DNA of 41,163 nt from Eubacterium sp. (GTDB lineage Bacteria; Bacillota; Clostridia; Lachnospirales; Lachnospiraceae): assembly GCA_022764165.1 (NCBI GenBank), contig JALERM010000077.1:1-41163 (forward strand), read 5' to 3'. The stretch's first letter is position 1. Every line of letters starts with the position of its first letter. Positions 23,051 through 30,420 of the stretch are shown here, piece after piece. Position numbers and translations under genes: made by a program. The notes beneath the pieces are model-generated. The model ran no database searches. It was given only the letters and a program-made list of their open reading frames with translations, and was not told where the DNA came from.

Positions 23051-23500
23051 ATGAAGTGTCCTTATTGTAATCAGGATAATACGCACGTGGTAGATTCCCG
23101 CCCGGTGGATGAGAATACAGCGATTCGCCGCCGCCGCATGTGTGATGAGTGTGGAAAACGTTTTACTACATATGAAAAGGTGGAGACGATTCCTTTGATT
23201 GTAATTAAAAAAGATCAGAACCGTGAGCAGTATGATCGTTCAAAAATTGAAGCAGGTGTACTTCGTGCCTGCCATAAGAGGCCAGTGTCAGCGGAGCAGA
23301 TTCATGAGCTGGTAGATGCTGTTGAGACGGAAATATTTAATATGGAAGAAAGAGAAATTCCCAGTTCTGTGATCGGTGAAATTGTCATGGATAAGCTGAA
23401 AGAACTGGAGGCAGTAGCCTATGTAAGATTTGCTTCCGTATACCGTGAATTCAAAGATGTGAACACATTTATGGATGAATTGAAAAAAATGATGAAATAG
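23051..23500 (+). CDS. nrdR: Transcriptional repressor NrdR
   Basis: 149 residues, typical length. The N-terminal zinc ribbon has Cys3, Cys6, Cys31 and Cys34, with the basic stretch RRRRMCDECGKRFTTYE that contacts NrdR boxes. The ATP-cone domain (about 49-139) begins IVIKKDQNREQYDRSKIEAG. It senses ATP/dATP and represses ribonucleotide reductase operons. No nrd genes or paired NrdR boxes are visible in this window. The position after sigG and ylmC is the usual one in Clostridia. Confidence 0.97.
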   Translation: MKCPYCNQDNTHVVDSRPVDENTAIRRRRMCDECGKRFTTYEKVETIPLIVIKKDQNREQYDRSKIEAGVLRACHKRPVSAEQIHELVDAVETEIFNMEEREIPSSVIGEIVMDKLKELEAVAYVRFASVYREFKDVNTFMDELKKMMK

Positions 23501-23512
23501 CGTCTTTAGGAT

Positions 23513-23541
23513 TTGACAAATTCGTATGAATGAGATACAAT
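23513..23541 (+). promoter_or_regulatory. Promoter of the ABC importer operon
   Basis: TTGACA (23513-23518), 17-nt spacer, TACAAT (23536-23541): near-consensus. The leader is about 110 nt. No T-box or other riboswitch landmark was found in it. Confidence 0.85.
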
Positions 23542-23657
23542 TTGTACATTACATGGCAATTTAAAGCTTTAAAGTTATGCTGTGATTAAAAAATGTATGA
23601 AAGTCTGAGTTGAAGAATCACCAGACCGGCTCATACGGAAGGATAGGAGAGAGAACA

Positions 23658-24728
23658 ATGAAAAAGATTATTGCAATGGTTACTGCTATGATGCTTACCG
23701 CTTCTATGGCAGCATGTGGTTCAGGAAAGGCAGACAGTTCTGCTGATGCAGCTTCCACGGAGGATACTGCAAAAGAAGCACCGGCAGAAAGCGGTGCAGC
23801 AGAGGAAGAGAATGAAGCAGAAACATCGGAAGAAGAAGCTTCCGGTGAAGTATATCAGATCGGTATCTGCCAGCTGGTTCAGCATGAAGCCCTGGATGCG
23901 GCTACTCAGGGATTTAAAGATGCTCTGGTTGAAAAATTGGGTGAAGGGAATGTGGAATTTGACGAGCAGAATGCTTCCGGTGATTCCGCCACATGTGCAA
24001 CCATTATTAACCAGTTCGTATCTTCTGATGTGGATCTGATCCTTGCCAATGCCACACCGGCGCTGCAGGCTGCACACGCAGGAACTGCTGATATTCCGAT
24101 TCTCGGTACATCTGTAACAGATTATGCAACCGCACTGGAAATCGATAACTGGGAAGGAACAACAGGAATGAATATTTCCGGAACCTGTGATCTGGCTCCG
24201 CTTGCTGAGCAGGCAGCTATGCTGAACGAACTGTTCCCGGATGCTAAGAATGTAGGTCTGCTGTACTGCTCCGCAGAAGCAAACTCCGCATATCAGGCAA
24301 ATACCATCCGTACTTCCCTGGAAGACATGGGTTACACCTGTACAGATTACACATTTGCGGATTCTAACGACATTGCTTCTGTAGCAACTAATGCAGCAGC
24401 AGAGTGTGATGTTATTTATGTACCTACAGATAATACAGCAGCTTCCAACACAGAAGTTATCAATAACGTATGTCTGCCGGCAGGTGTTCCGATTATTGCC
24501 GGTGAAGAAGGCATTTGTGCAGGATGTGGTGTTGCCACCCTGTCTATCAGCTACTATGATATCGGATACAAAGCAGGTGAAATGGCATATGAAATCCTGG
24601 CAAATGGTGCAGATGTAAGTACAATGGCAGTTGAAACTGCAGAAAATGTAACGAAAAAATATGATGCAGACAGATGCAAAGAACTGAATATTGAAATTCC
24701 GGAAGGTTATGAAGCTATCGCAAAATAA
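23658..24728 (+). CDS. ABC importer substrate-binding lipoprotein (TrpX/PF04392-like)
   Basis: 356 residues. The signal peptide MKKIIAMVTAMMLTASMAAC ends in a lipobox with Cys20. An acidic Ala/Glu/Ser linker reaches to about residue 75. The periplasmic-binding fold then follows: YQIGICQLVQHEALDAATQG, LILANATPALQAAH, NVGLLYCSAEANSAYQ, VIYVPTDNTAASN, ISYYDIGYKAGEMAYEIL. This is the PF04392 family; characterised streptococcal members bind tryptophan or related aromatic compounds, so an aromatic amino acid is a reasonable guess only. The start at 23658 follows a GGAGAGAG-type site. Permease and ATPase genes follow; an intervening hairpin should lower their expression. Confidence 0.9.
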   Translation: MKKIIAMVTAMMLTASMAACGSGKADSSADAASTEDTAKEAPAESGAAEEENEAETSEEEASGEVYQIGICQLVQHEALDAATQGFKDALVEKLGEGNVEFDEQNASGDSATCATIINQFVSSDVDLILANATPALQAAHAGTADIPILGTSVTDYATALEIDNWEGTTGMNISGTCDLAPLAEQAAMLNELFPDAKNVGLLYCSAEANSAYQANTIRTSLEDMGYTCTDYTFADSNDIASVATNAAAECDVIYVPTDNTAASNTEVINNVCLPAGVPIIAGEEGICAGCGVATLSISYYDIGYKAGEMAYEILANGADVSTMAVETAENVTKKYDADRCKELNIEIPEGYEAIAK

Positions 24729-24752
24729 GGATGGAAAAAGCTGAACGGAGCA

Positions 24753-24783
24753 GGCGGCAGAGGATAATCCTTTGCCGCCTTTC
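24753..24783 (+). terminator. Intra-operon hairpin between lipoprotein and permease genes
   Basis: GGCGGCA (24753-24759) with TGCCGCC (24773-24779), plus inner AGGAT/ATCCT. The T-run is weak (TTTCC). It probably stabilises the upstream mRNA or terminates partially, giving excess binding protein. Confidence 0.7.
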
Positions 24784-24811
24784 CTAGTATATGTAGATAG
24801 GAGGAGAGATT

Positions 24812-25738
24812 GTGGAGATTATTAAACTTTTAAATGCTCTGCCGGGGGCCTGTGCACAGGGCCTCATTTGGGGAATCATGGCAATTGGAGTATATATTAC
24901 CTACAAAATACTTGATTTGGCAGATTTGACAGTTGACGGAACCATGTGTACCGGTGGTGCTGTGTGTATCGTCATGATGCTGAAAGGCTATCCTGTTGGT
25001 GCAGCATTGATTTGTGCCTTTATTGCTGGTATGCTGGCAGGACTTGTCACCGGTGTTTTACATACCATGATGGGAATTCCGGCAATTCTGGCAGGAATTC
25101 TGACTCAGCTGGGTCTGTATTCCATTAACCTGAGAATCATGGATAATAAATCCAATCAGGCAATCAGTGTGGATAAGTATGATTTGATGGTTTCCCTTCG
25201 GTTCATCAAAGGGGTACCATTTTATAAGAACACATTATTTATTGTGGCGATTGTGATTGTTGTTCTGATTGGGATTCTGTACTGGTTTTTCGGTACAGAA
25301 CTGGGATGTGCCATCCGCTCTACCGGTTCCAATGAAAAAATGGCCTGCGCCCAGGGAATCAATACGAATTTCTGCAAAATTCTGGGTCTGATGATCTCGA
25401 ATGGTATTGTTGCATTTGCCAGCGGTCTTTACGCACAGTATCAGGGATTTGCTGATGTCAATGCGGGTCGCGGTGCGATTGTGATTGGTCTGGCTGCAGT
25501 TATTATCGGTGAAGTTGTTTTCGGTAAAATATCATCGAATTTTGGAATCCGTCTGTTTTCAGTCGCCCTGGGTGCTATTATTTACTATGTAGTTCTGCAG
25601 ATCGTTCTCTGGCTGGGACTGAATTCTAACGACCTGAAACTGCTTTCTGCTATTGTAGTGGCAATATTCCTTGCAATTCCGGTTATGATGGAAAAATGGA
25701 ACACAAAACGTGCTTATACAGAAGGAGGTAACCGCTGA
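24812..25738 (+). CDS. ABC importer permease
   Basis: 308 residues of the BPD_transp_2 (branched-chain/TrpY-like) permease family, with about eight membrane segments. Examples are GLIWGIMAIGVYITYKIL at the start, AALICAFIAGMLAGLVTGVL, and the C-terminal AIVVAIFLAIPVMM. DLADLTVDGTMCTGGAV and RSTGSNEKMACAQGIN are conserved loop segments; the latter is the likely ATPase-coupling loop. The start is GTG 24812, with GGAGGAGAG just before it. The stop overlaps the ATPase start by one base (TGATG), so the two are translationally coupled. Confidence 0.92.
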   Translation: MEIIKLLNALPGACAQGLIWGIMAIGVYITYKILDLADLTVDGTMCTGGAVCIVMMLKGYPVGAALICAFIAGMLAGLVTGVLHTMMGIPAILAGILTQLGLYSINLRIMDNKSNQAISVDKYDLMVSLRFIKGVPFYKNTLFIVAIVIVVLIGILYWFFGTELGCAIRSTGSNEKMACAQGINTNFCKILGLMISNGIVAFASGLYAQYQGFADVNAGRGAIVIGLAAVIIGEVVFGKISSNFGIRLFSVALGAIIYYVVLQIVLWLGLNSNDLKLLSAIVVAIFLAIPVMMEKWNTKRAYTEGGNR

Positions 25739-26535
25739 TGCTGATTATTAGTAATGTGGAAAAGACCTTTAACAAAGGCACAATCAATGAAAAAAAGGCT
25801 TTGAACGGTGTAAATCTGGAATTAAAAGATGGTGATTTTGTTACAGTCATCGGAGGAAACGGTGCCGGAAAATCGACCATGCTGAATATGATCGCCGGCG
25901 TATATCCGATCGATAAAGGCAAAATCATTTTGAATGGCGAAAATATTTCTCAGTGGCCGGAGCATAAACGTGCAAAGTTTCTGGGACGTGTATTTCAGGA
26001 TCCCATGATGGGAACTGCTGCAGATATGGAAATTCAGGAGAATCTTGCTTTGGCATATCGCCGCGGTATGAAGCGTGGAATGAAATGGGCCATAACAAAA
26101 GAGGAAAAGGTAAAGTATAAAGAGGCGCTGAAACAGTTGGGACTGGGTCTGGAAGAGCGTATGACCAGCAAAGTGGGGCTTCTTTCCGGAGGTCAGAGAC
26201 AGGCGCTGACACTTTTAATGGCATCTTTGAGAAAGCCGGAACTGCTGCTTCTGGATGAACACACGGCTGCATTGGATCCGAAGACAGCGGCTAAGGTGCT
26301 GGCACTGACAGAAAAGATTATCGAAGAGCAGAAACTGACAGCTCTGATGATCACACATAATATGAAGGATGCGATTCGTCTGGGAAATCGTCTGATTATG
26401 ATGCACGAAGGACGGATCATCTATGATGTGTCCGGGGAAGAAAAGAAAAATCTGAAAGTACATCAGCTTCTTGAAAAATTTGAACAGGCCAGCGGAGAAG
26501 AATTTGCCAATGACCGTATGATGCTTGGAAATTAA
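25738..26535 (+). CDS. ABC importer ATP-binding protein
   Basis: 265 residues. Walker A is GGNGAGKS (near residues 40-47), the Q-loop is VFQDP, the signature is LSGGQRQ, Walker B is LLLLDEHTAALDP and the switch His is in MITHNMKDA. It powers the preceding permease. The Walker B variant DEHTAALDP (in place of DEPTxxLD) is typical of the TrpZ-like subgroup that goes with PF04392 binding proteins. It is the last gene of the three-gene operon; the next gene has its own promoter. Confidence 0.95.
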   Translation: MLIISNVEKTFNKGTINEKKALNGVNLELKDGDFVTVIGGNGAGKSTMLNMIAGVYPIDKGKIILNGENISQWPEHKRAKFLGRVFQDPMMGTAADMEIQENLALAYRRGMKRGMKWAITKEEKVKYKEALKQLGLGLEERMTSKVGLLSGGQRQALTLLMASLRKPELLLLDEHTAALDPKTAAKVLALTEKIIEEQKLTALMITHNMKDAIRLGNRLIMMHEGRIIYDVSGEEKKNLKVHQLLEKFEQASGEEFANDRMMLGN

Positions 26536-26542
26536 TAAAAGA

Positions 26543-26571
26543 TTGATTTTCACAGTGTAAGGTGGTAAACT
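26543..26571 (+). promoter_or_regulatory. Promoter of the aminotransferase gene
   Basis: TTGATT (26543-26548), 17-nt spacer, TAAACT (26566-26571). Confidence 0.5.
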
Positions 26572-26601
26572 TTACCTAACATGGTCAAGGAGGCAATTAT
26601 T

Positions 26602-27822
26602 ATGAGAACATTTGAAAAATCTTCCAAACTGGATAATGTCTTATACGATGTAAGGGGGCCTGTCGTTGAAGAAGCGGCCAGAATGGAAGCCAGTGGACTG
26701 AATATTCTCAAGCTGAATATCGGTAATCCGGCTCCTTTTGGGTTCAATGCACCGGAAGAGGTTATTCTGGATATGCGTCAGTCTCTCTGGGATTGCCAGG
26801 GATATTCAGATTCAAAAGGTCTGTTTTCAGCCAGAAAAGCAATTATGCAGTATTGTCAGCTGAAAAAAATACCTGGAGTTACGATGGATGATATCTATAC
26901 AGGAAACGGAGTCAGTGAATTGATCAATCTGTGTATGCAGGCATTACTGAATGATGGAGATGAGATTCTGATTCCGGCTCCAGATTATCCTTTGTGGACT
27001 GCAACAGCTACACTGGCAGGTGGGAAAGCCGTTCATTATATCTGTGATGAAGAATCCGACTGGTATCCGGATATTGAAGATATGAGAAGTAAGATTACAG
27101 ATAAAACCAAGGCAATCGTTATCATCAATCCCAATAACCCCACAGGGGCTTTATATCCCCGGGAGATACTTGAGGAGATCGTAAAGCTGGCACAGGAATT
27201 TGGGCTGATCATCTTTTCTGATGAAATTTATGACCGTCTGGTGATGGATGGTCTGCAGCATATCTCCATTGCATCGATTGCTCCGAAAGATGTGTTCTGT
27301 GTCACATTCAGCGGACTTTCCAAGTCCCACATGATCGCCGGATTCCGCGTGGGCTGGATGGTACTCAGCGGCAATAAAGAACAGGCAGCCGGATATATTG
27401 AGGGACTGAAAATGCTCTCCAACATGCGTCTGTGCTCTAATGTTCCGGCCCAGTCCATCATACAGACTGCACTGGGCGGTTATCAGAGCGTAGAAGAATA
27501 TCTGGTACCGGGCGGCAGAATCTATGAACAGAGAGAATGTATCTATAAGCTGCTGAATGATATTCCGGGCGTGACTGCCAAGAAACCAAAAGCAGCCTTT
27601 TATATCTTCCCTAAACTGGATATCGAGAAGTTCAATATTCATGACGATGAGCAGTTTGCACTTGACTTGCTGAGGGAGAAGAGAATCCTGATTGTACATG
27701 GAGGTGGATTTAACTGGCATACACCGGATCATTTCCGCGTGGTATACCTGCCGCGGGTAGCGGATCTGGAGAAAGCAACAAGAAAACTGGGCGAATTCCT
27801 GGATGGATACAGACAGAAATAA
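26602..27822 (+). CDS. PLP-dependent aminotransferase, alanine/aspartate type (AlaA-like)
   Basis: 406 residues, fold-type I class I/II aminotransferase. Landmarks are NILKLNIGNPAPFGF, YTGNGVSELINL, VIINPNNPTGALYP (cofactor Asn), IFSDEIYDRLV (Asp on the pyridine nitrogen), SGLSKSHMIAGFRVGW (Schiff-base Lys), and AFYIFPKLD followed by a C-terminal Arg region FRVVYLPRV. The N-terminus SSKLDNVLYDVRGPVVEEAARME is typical of AlaA/alanine-transaminase-like proteins. AAGGAGG (26587-26593) supports ATG 26602. Its position after the amino acid importer is compatible with amino acid catabolism but is not proof. Confidence 0.9.
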   Translation: MRTFEKSSKLDNVLYDVRGPVVEEAARMEASGLNILKLNIGNPAPFGFNAPEEVILDMRQSLWDCQGYSDSKGLFSARKAIMQYCQLKKIPGVTMDDIYTGNGVSELINLCMQALLNDGDEILIPAPDYPLWTATATLAGGKAVHYICDEESDWYPDIEDMRSKITDKTKAIVIINPNNPTGALYPREILEEIVKLAQEFGLIIFSDEIYDRLVMDGLQHISIASIAPKDVFCVTFSGLSKSHMIAGFRVGWMVLSGNKEQAAGYIEGLKMLSNMRLCSNVPAQSIIQTALGGYQSVEEYLVPGGRIYEQRECIYKLLNDIPGVTAKKPKAAFYIFPKLDIEKFNIHDDEQFALDLLREKRILIVHGGGFNWHTPDHFRVVYLPRVADLEKATRKLGEFLDGYRQK

Positions 27823-27857
27823 AAGCAATCCATCGGAGTTTTCTATTAATAATAAAA

Positions 27858-27906
27858 AGAGCAGATATCAGGACATTTTAAAGTCCAGGCATCTGCTTTC
27901 TTTTTC
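27858..27906. terminator. Terminator between the aminotransferase gene and arsR (convergent)
   Basis: AGCAGAT/ATCTGCT outer arms with an inner GGAC/GTCC pair, then TTTCTTTTT on the plus strand and a matching A-rich side for the minus strand. It can serve both converging genes. Confidence 0.75.
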
Positions 27907-27915
27907 CATACTTTT

Positions 27916-28290
27916 TTATTCCTGTACATGATCCAGTCCCTGTGCGAGAATGGTAGCCACATGGGCATCAGCAAGAGAATAATAAACCGTTTTTCCGTCC
28001 CGACGGAATTTGACCAGAGAGGACTGCTTCAGCACACGAAGCTGATGGGAGATGGCACTTTGTGTCATTCCGAGCAGCTCTGCGATATCGCAGACACACA
28101 ATTCTCCGCCGGAAAGTGCATAAAGAATGCGGATCCGGGTAGGATCGCCAAAAACCTTGTATAAATCTGCAAGTTTGTAAAGCACCTCATCAGCCGGTGC
28201 TTCCGTTGGAAGATGGGGATGATGATGGTGACAAACGTCACAAAGTTCGATCATGGATTCCAGATCGGTTAAATTCTGATTTTGACTCAT
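27916..28290 (-). CDS. ArsR/SmtB-family metal-sensing repressor with two metal sites
   Basis: 124 residues. The winged HTH core runs VFGDPTRIRILYAL, ELCVCDIAELLGMTQSAISHQLRVLK, then the wing VKFRRDGKTVYYSL. Two metal sites can be seen. An alpha3N-type site has Cys17 and Cys20 (in CDVCHHHHPH) with Cys65 and Cys67 (ELCVCD), as in CadC. An alpha5-type zinc site DxHx10HxxE closes the protein (DAHVATILAQGLDHVQE), as in SmtB/CzrA. Metal binding should release it from DNA. ATG 28290 follows AGGTG; a TTG 6 codons upstream overlaps that site. No metal exporter is nearby, which is unusual for the family. Confidence 0.9.
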   Translation of the reverse strand: MSQNQNLTDLESMIELCDVCHHHHPHLPTEAPADEVLYKLADLYKVFGDPTRIRILYALSGGELCVCDIAELLGMTQSAISHQLRVLKQSSLVKFRRDGKTVYYSLADAHVATILAQGLDHVQE

Positions 28291-28336
28291 ACTTACACCT
28301 GATTTCAATTCGAGTATACTCTTGTTATTAGGTTAT

Positions 28337-28376
28337 CGTTACTGGTAAGTGTAACGGAAAATCAGAAAACGGTCAA
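28337..28376 (-). promoter_or_regulatory. arsR promoter with operator-like inverted repeat
   Basis: On the minus strand TTGACC (28376-28371), 17-nt spacer, TACACT (28353-28348). CGTTAC (28337-28342) and GTAACG (28351-28356) form a 6-bp inverted repeat centred on the -10 box, suited to autorepression. A second palindrome GAGTATACTC lies at 28312-28321. Confidence 0.6.
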
Positions 28377-28412
28377 GTCCAAAGTCAAAAATCAAAAAAA
28401 TGCAAAAAAGTC

Positions 28413-28441
28413 TTGCACTTTTATCACTTTTCGTGTATGAT
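28413..28441 (+). promoter_or_regulatory. Promoter of the citrate synthase gene
   Basis: TTGCAC (28413-28418), 17-nt spacer, TATGAT (28436-28441). It is back-to-back with the arsR promoter 40 nt away. Confidence 0.7.
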
Positions 28442-28468
28442 ACTTTACAACGTTAGTTAGTGAAACAG

Positions 28469-28506
28469 CACCGATTACGACGATGTATCGCAATGGGTGT
28501 TTTTTA
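28469..28506 (+). terminator. Terminator-like hairpin in the citrate synthase leader (attenuator candidate)
   Basis: CACC-g-ATT-a-CGA (28469-28480) pairs with TCG-c-AAT-g-GGTG (28488-28499) around a 7-nt loop, with two mismatches, and T6 follows at 28500-28505. It lies between the promoter and the start codon, 20 nt before ATG 28526. Confidence 0.45.
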
Positions 28507-28525
28507 CTTTATAGGAGGAGATATT

Positions 28526-29905
28526 ATGTCAGATGATGAAATGATGAACCTGGATGAGATGGGTGCATTGAAAGTGGATATGAAAAAATGGGAGGAGGAA
28601 CTGATGAAGAGTCATCGGATCGATCCGAATCTCTATTTGGAGTATGATGTTAAAAGAGGTCTGCGTGACTCAGCCGGTAAAGGTGTCCTGACCGGTTTGA
28701 CAGAGATATCCGATGTGTGTGCCTATAATTTGATTAATGGACGTCAGATTCCGGCAGAAGGAAGTCTGTATTATCAGGGAATCAATATATACGATATTGT
28801 GAATGGTCTTGAGGGAAGAAAGTTCGGTTTTGAAGAGACCATATATCTTTTGTTATTTGGAAAACTTCCCAATAAAACACAGATGGACAATTTTGTAAAT
28901 ACGTTGTTTGAACTGCAGTGCCTCAGTGGTCGTTTTGTGCGCGATGTTGTTATGAAAGCCTCCAATGCAAATATTATGAATGCCATGCAGCGGTGTGTGC
29001 TGACACTTTACACGTATGACAGCAACCCTGAAGATATTTCTGCCGGCAATGTATTGAGGCAGGCACTGGGCCTGATTGCGAAGCTGCCGCTGATAGCTGT
29101 ATATTCCTATCATGCTTATCGTCATTTCAGAAAAGATGAGATGCTGTTTATCCGCAATCCGGAGAAGGGACGCTCTCTCGCAGAGAATATGTTGCTGATG
29201 CTCAGGCCAAGCGGTCAGTATACAGAGCTGGAGGCAAAAGTGCTCGATATTGCACTGATTCTTCATGCAGAGCACGGCGGCGGAAATAACTCTACATTTA
29301 CCAACCATGTAGTGACTTCTTCCGGAACAGATACTTATTCTGCTATTGCCGCATCCATTGGGTCATTGAAAGGACCACGTCACGGTGGTGCCAACCTGAA
29401 AGTACAGAATATGTTTGATGATATCAAAGCTCATATCAATGACTGGACAAACGAAGAAGAAGTATCCGCTTATCTTGATAAGATTCTGAACAAACAGGCT
29501 TTTGACCGGACAGGTCTGATTTATGGTATGGGTCATGCGGTTTACACACTTTCTGACCCGAGGGAAGTGATCCTGAAAAAGTTTGCAAAAGATCTGGCAG
29601 AAGAAAAAGGACTGATGGAAGAATTTGCACTGTATGACCTGGTTGAGCGGCTTGCCGGACAGCAGATTATGGAGCATAGAAAGTTATTTAAAAATGTATG
29701 TGCCAATGTGGACTTTTACAGTGGATTTGTTTACAGTATGCTGGGAATCCCGCAGGAATTGTTTACCCCGCTTTTTGCCATTGCACGTATGTCTGGATGG
29801 AGTGCACATCGTCTGGAAGAACTGGTAAATGCAGGAAAAATTATTCGTCCGGCATATAAATATGTGGGAAAACACATAGAATTTACGGAACTGGAAGAAA
29901 GATAA
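28526..29905 (+). CDS. gltA: Citrate synthase (citrate/2-methylcitrate synthase family)
   Basis: 459 residues. It condenses oxaloacetate and acetyl-CoA to citrate. Catalytic landmarks are a first His in LHAEHGGGNNSTF, a second in IYGMGHAVYTLSDPR, and the Asp in NVDFYSGFVYSMLGIP; LKGPRHGGANLKV is the usual CoA-side segment. GGAGGAG precedes ATG 28526; in-frame upstream ATGs (28460, 28493) lie in the leader hairpin and lack sites. The N-terminal extension of about 45 residues before KRGLRDSAGKGVLTGL is seen in the Clostridia-type enzymes. Neither aconitase nor isocitrate dehydrogenase is next to it. Confidence 0.93.
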   Translation: MSDDEMMNLDEMGALKVDMKKWEEELMKSHRIDPNLYLEYDVKRGLRDSAGKGVLTGLTEISDVCAYNLINGRQIPAEGSLYYQGINIYDIVNGLEGRKFGFEETIYLLLFGKLPNKTQMDNFVNTLFELQCLSGRFVRDVVMKASNANIMNAMQRCVLTLYTYDSNPEDISAGNVLRQALGLIAKLPLIAVYSYHAYRHFRKDEMLFIRNPEKGRSLAENMLLMLRPSGQYTELEAKVLDIALILHAEHGGGNNSTFTNHVVTSSGTDTYSAIAASIGSLKGPRHGGANLKVQNMFDDIKAHINDWTNEEEVSAYLDKILNKQAFDRTGLIYGMGHAVYTLSDPREVILKKFAKDLAEEKGLMEEFALYDLVERLAGQQIMEHRKLFKNVCANVDFYSGFVYSMLGIPQELFTPLFAIARMSGWSAHRLEELVNAGKIIRPAYKYVGKHIEFTELEER

Positions 29906-29928
29906 TTGCTGATCAGAAAAAGTAATGG

Positions 29929-29957
29929 TTGAAATCATATAGTGAATTCATTATAAT
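29929..29957 (+). promoter_or_regulatory. Promoter of ridA-putP
   Basis: TTGAAA (29929-29934), 17-nt spacer, TATAAT (29952-29957). Confidence 0.75.
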
Positions 29958-30026
29958 AAAGAATAGTTATCGCTTTTAGACATATGCTGTGATAAAGTGA
30001 TAGAGAATTAAAGGAGGATGATTTCA

Positions 30027-30401
30027 ATGAAAAAAACGATATTTGCAGAAAAAGCACCTGCAGCTGTTGGACCTTATGTACATGCTGTCGGCACAGAAAA
30101 TCTGGTATTCACTTCCGGTCAGCTGGGCCTTGATCCGGAAACAGGTATTTTGCCGGAGGGAATAGAAGCACAGACTCATCAGGCCCTGAAGAATCTGGGA
30201 GCTGTCCTGGAAGCAGCAGGTCTGGGATATCAGGATGTGGTACGTACCATGGTATTTCTGGATAATATGGATGATTTTGCAGCGGTCAATCAGATTTATG
30301 CAGAATATTTTAAGGGAGAAGCTCCCGCACGTTCCTGTGTGGAAGTTGCCCGTCTGCCTAAAGGTGGTCTGATTGAAATCGAAGCTATTGCTGCAAAATA
30401 A
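30027..30401 (+). CDS. ridA: RidA family enamine/imine deaminase
   Basis: 124 residues, full family length. It hydrolyses reactive 2-aminoacrylate-type enamines released by PLP enzymes. Landmarks are AVGPYVHAV, FTSGQLGLDPETG, VVRTMVFLDNMDDFAAVN and PARSCVEVARLPKGGLIEIEAIA, with catalytic Arg102. AAGGAGG is upstream; ATG 30018 lies within that site, so 30027 is the start. It is followed 19 nt later by putP. Confidence 0.96.
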   Translation: MKKTIFAEKAPAAVGPYVHAVGTENLVFTSGQLGLDPETGILPEGIEAQTHQALKNLGAVLEAAGLGYQDVVRTMVFLDNMDDFAAVNQIYAEYFKGEAPARSCVEVARLPKGGLIEIEAIAAK

Positions 30402-30420
30402 ATAGAAAAGGGAAATACGT

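Noticed and set aside
23542-23657. T-box riboswitch controlling the TrpXYZ-like importer
   Set aside because: No T-box bulge sequence (TGGxACCGCG-like) or specifier-loop and terminator arrangement is visible in the leader.
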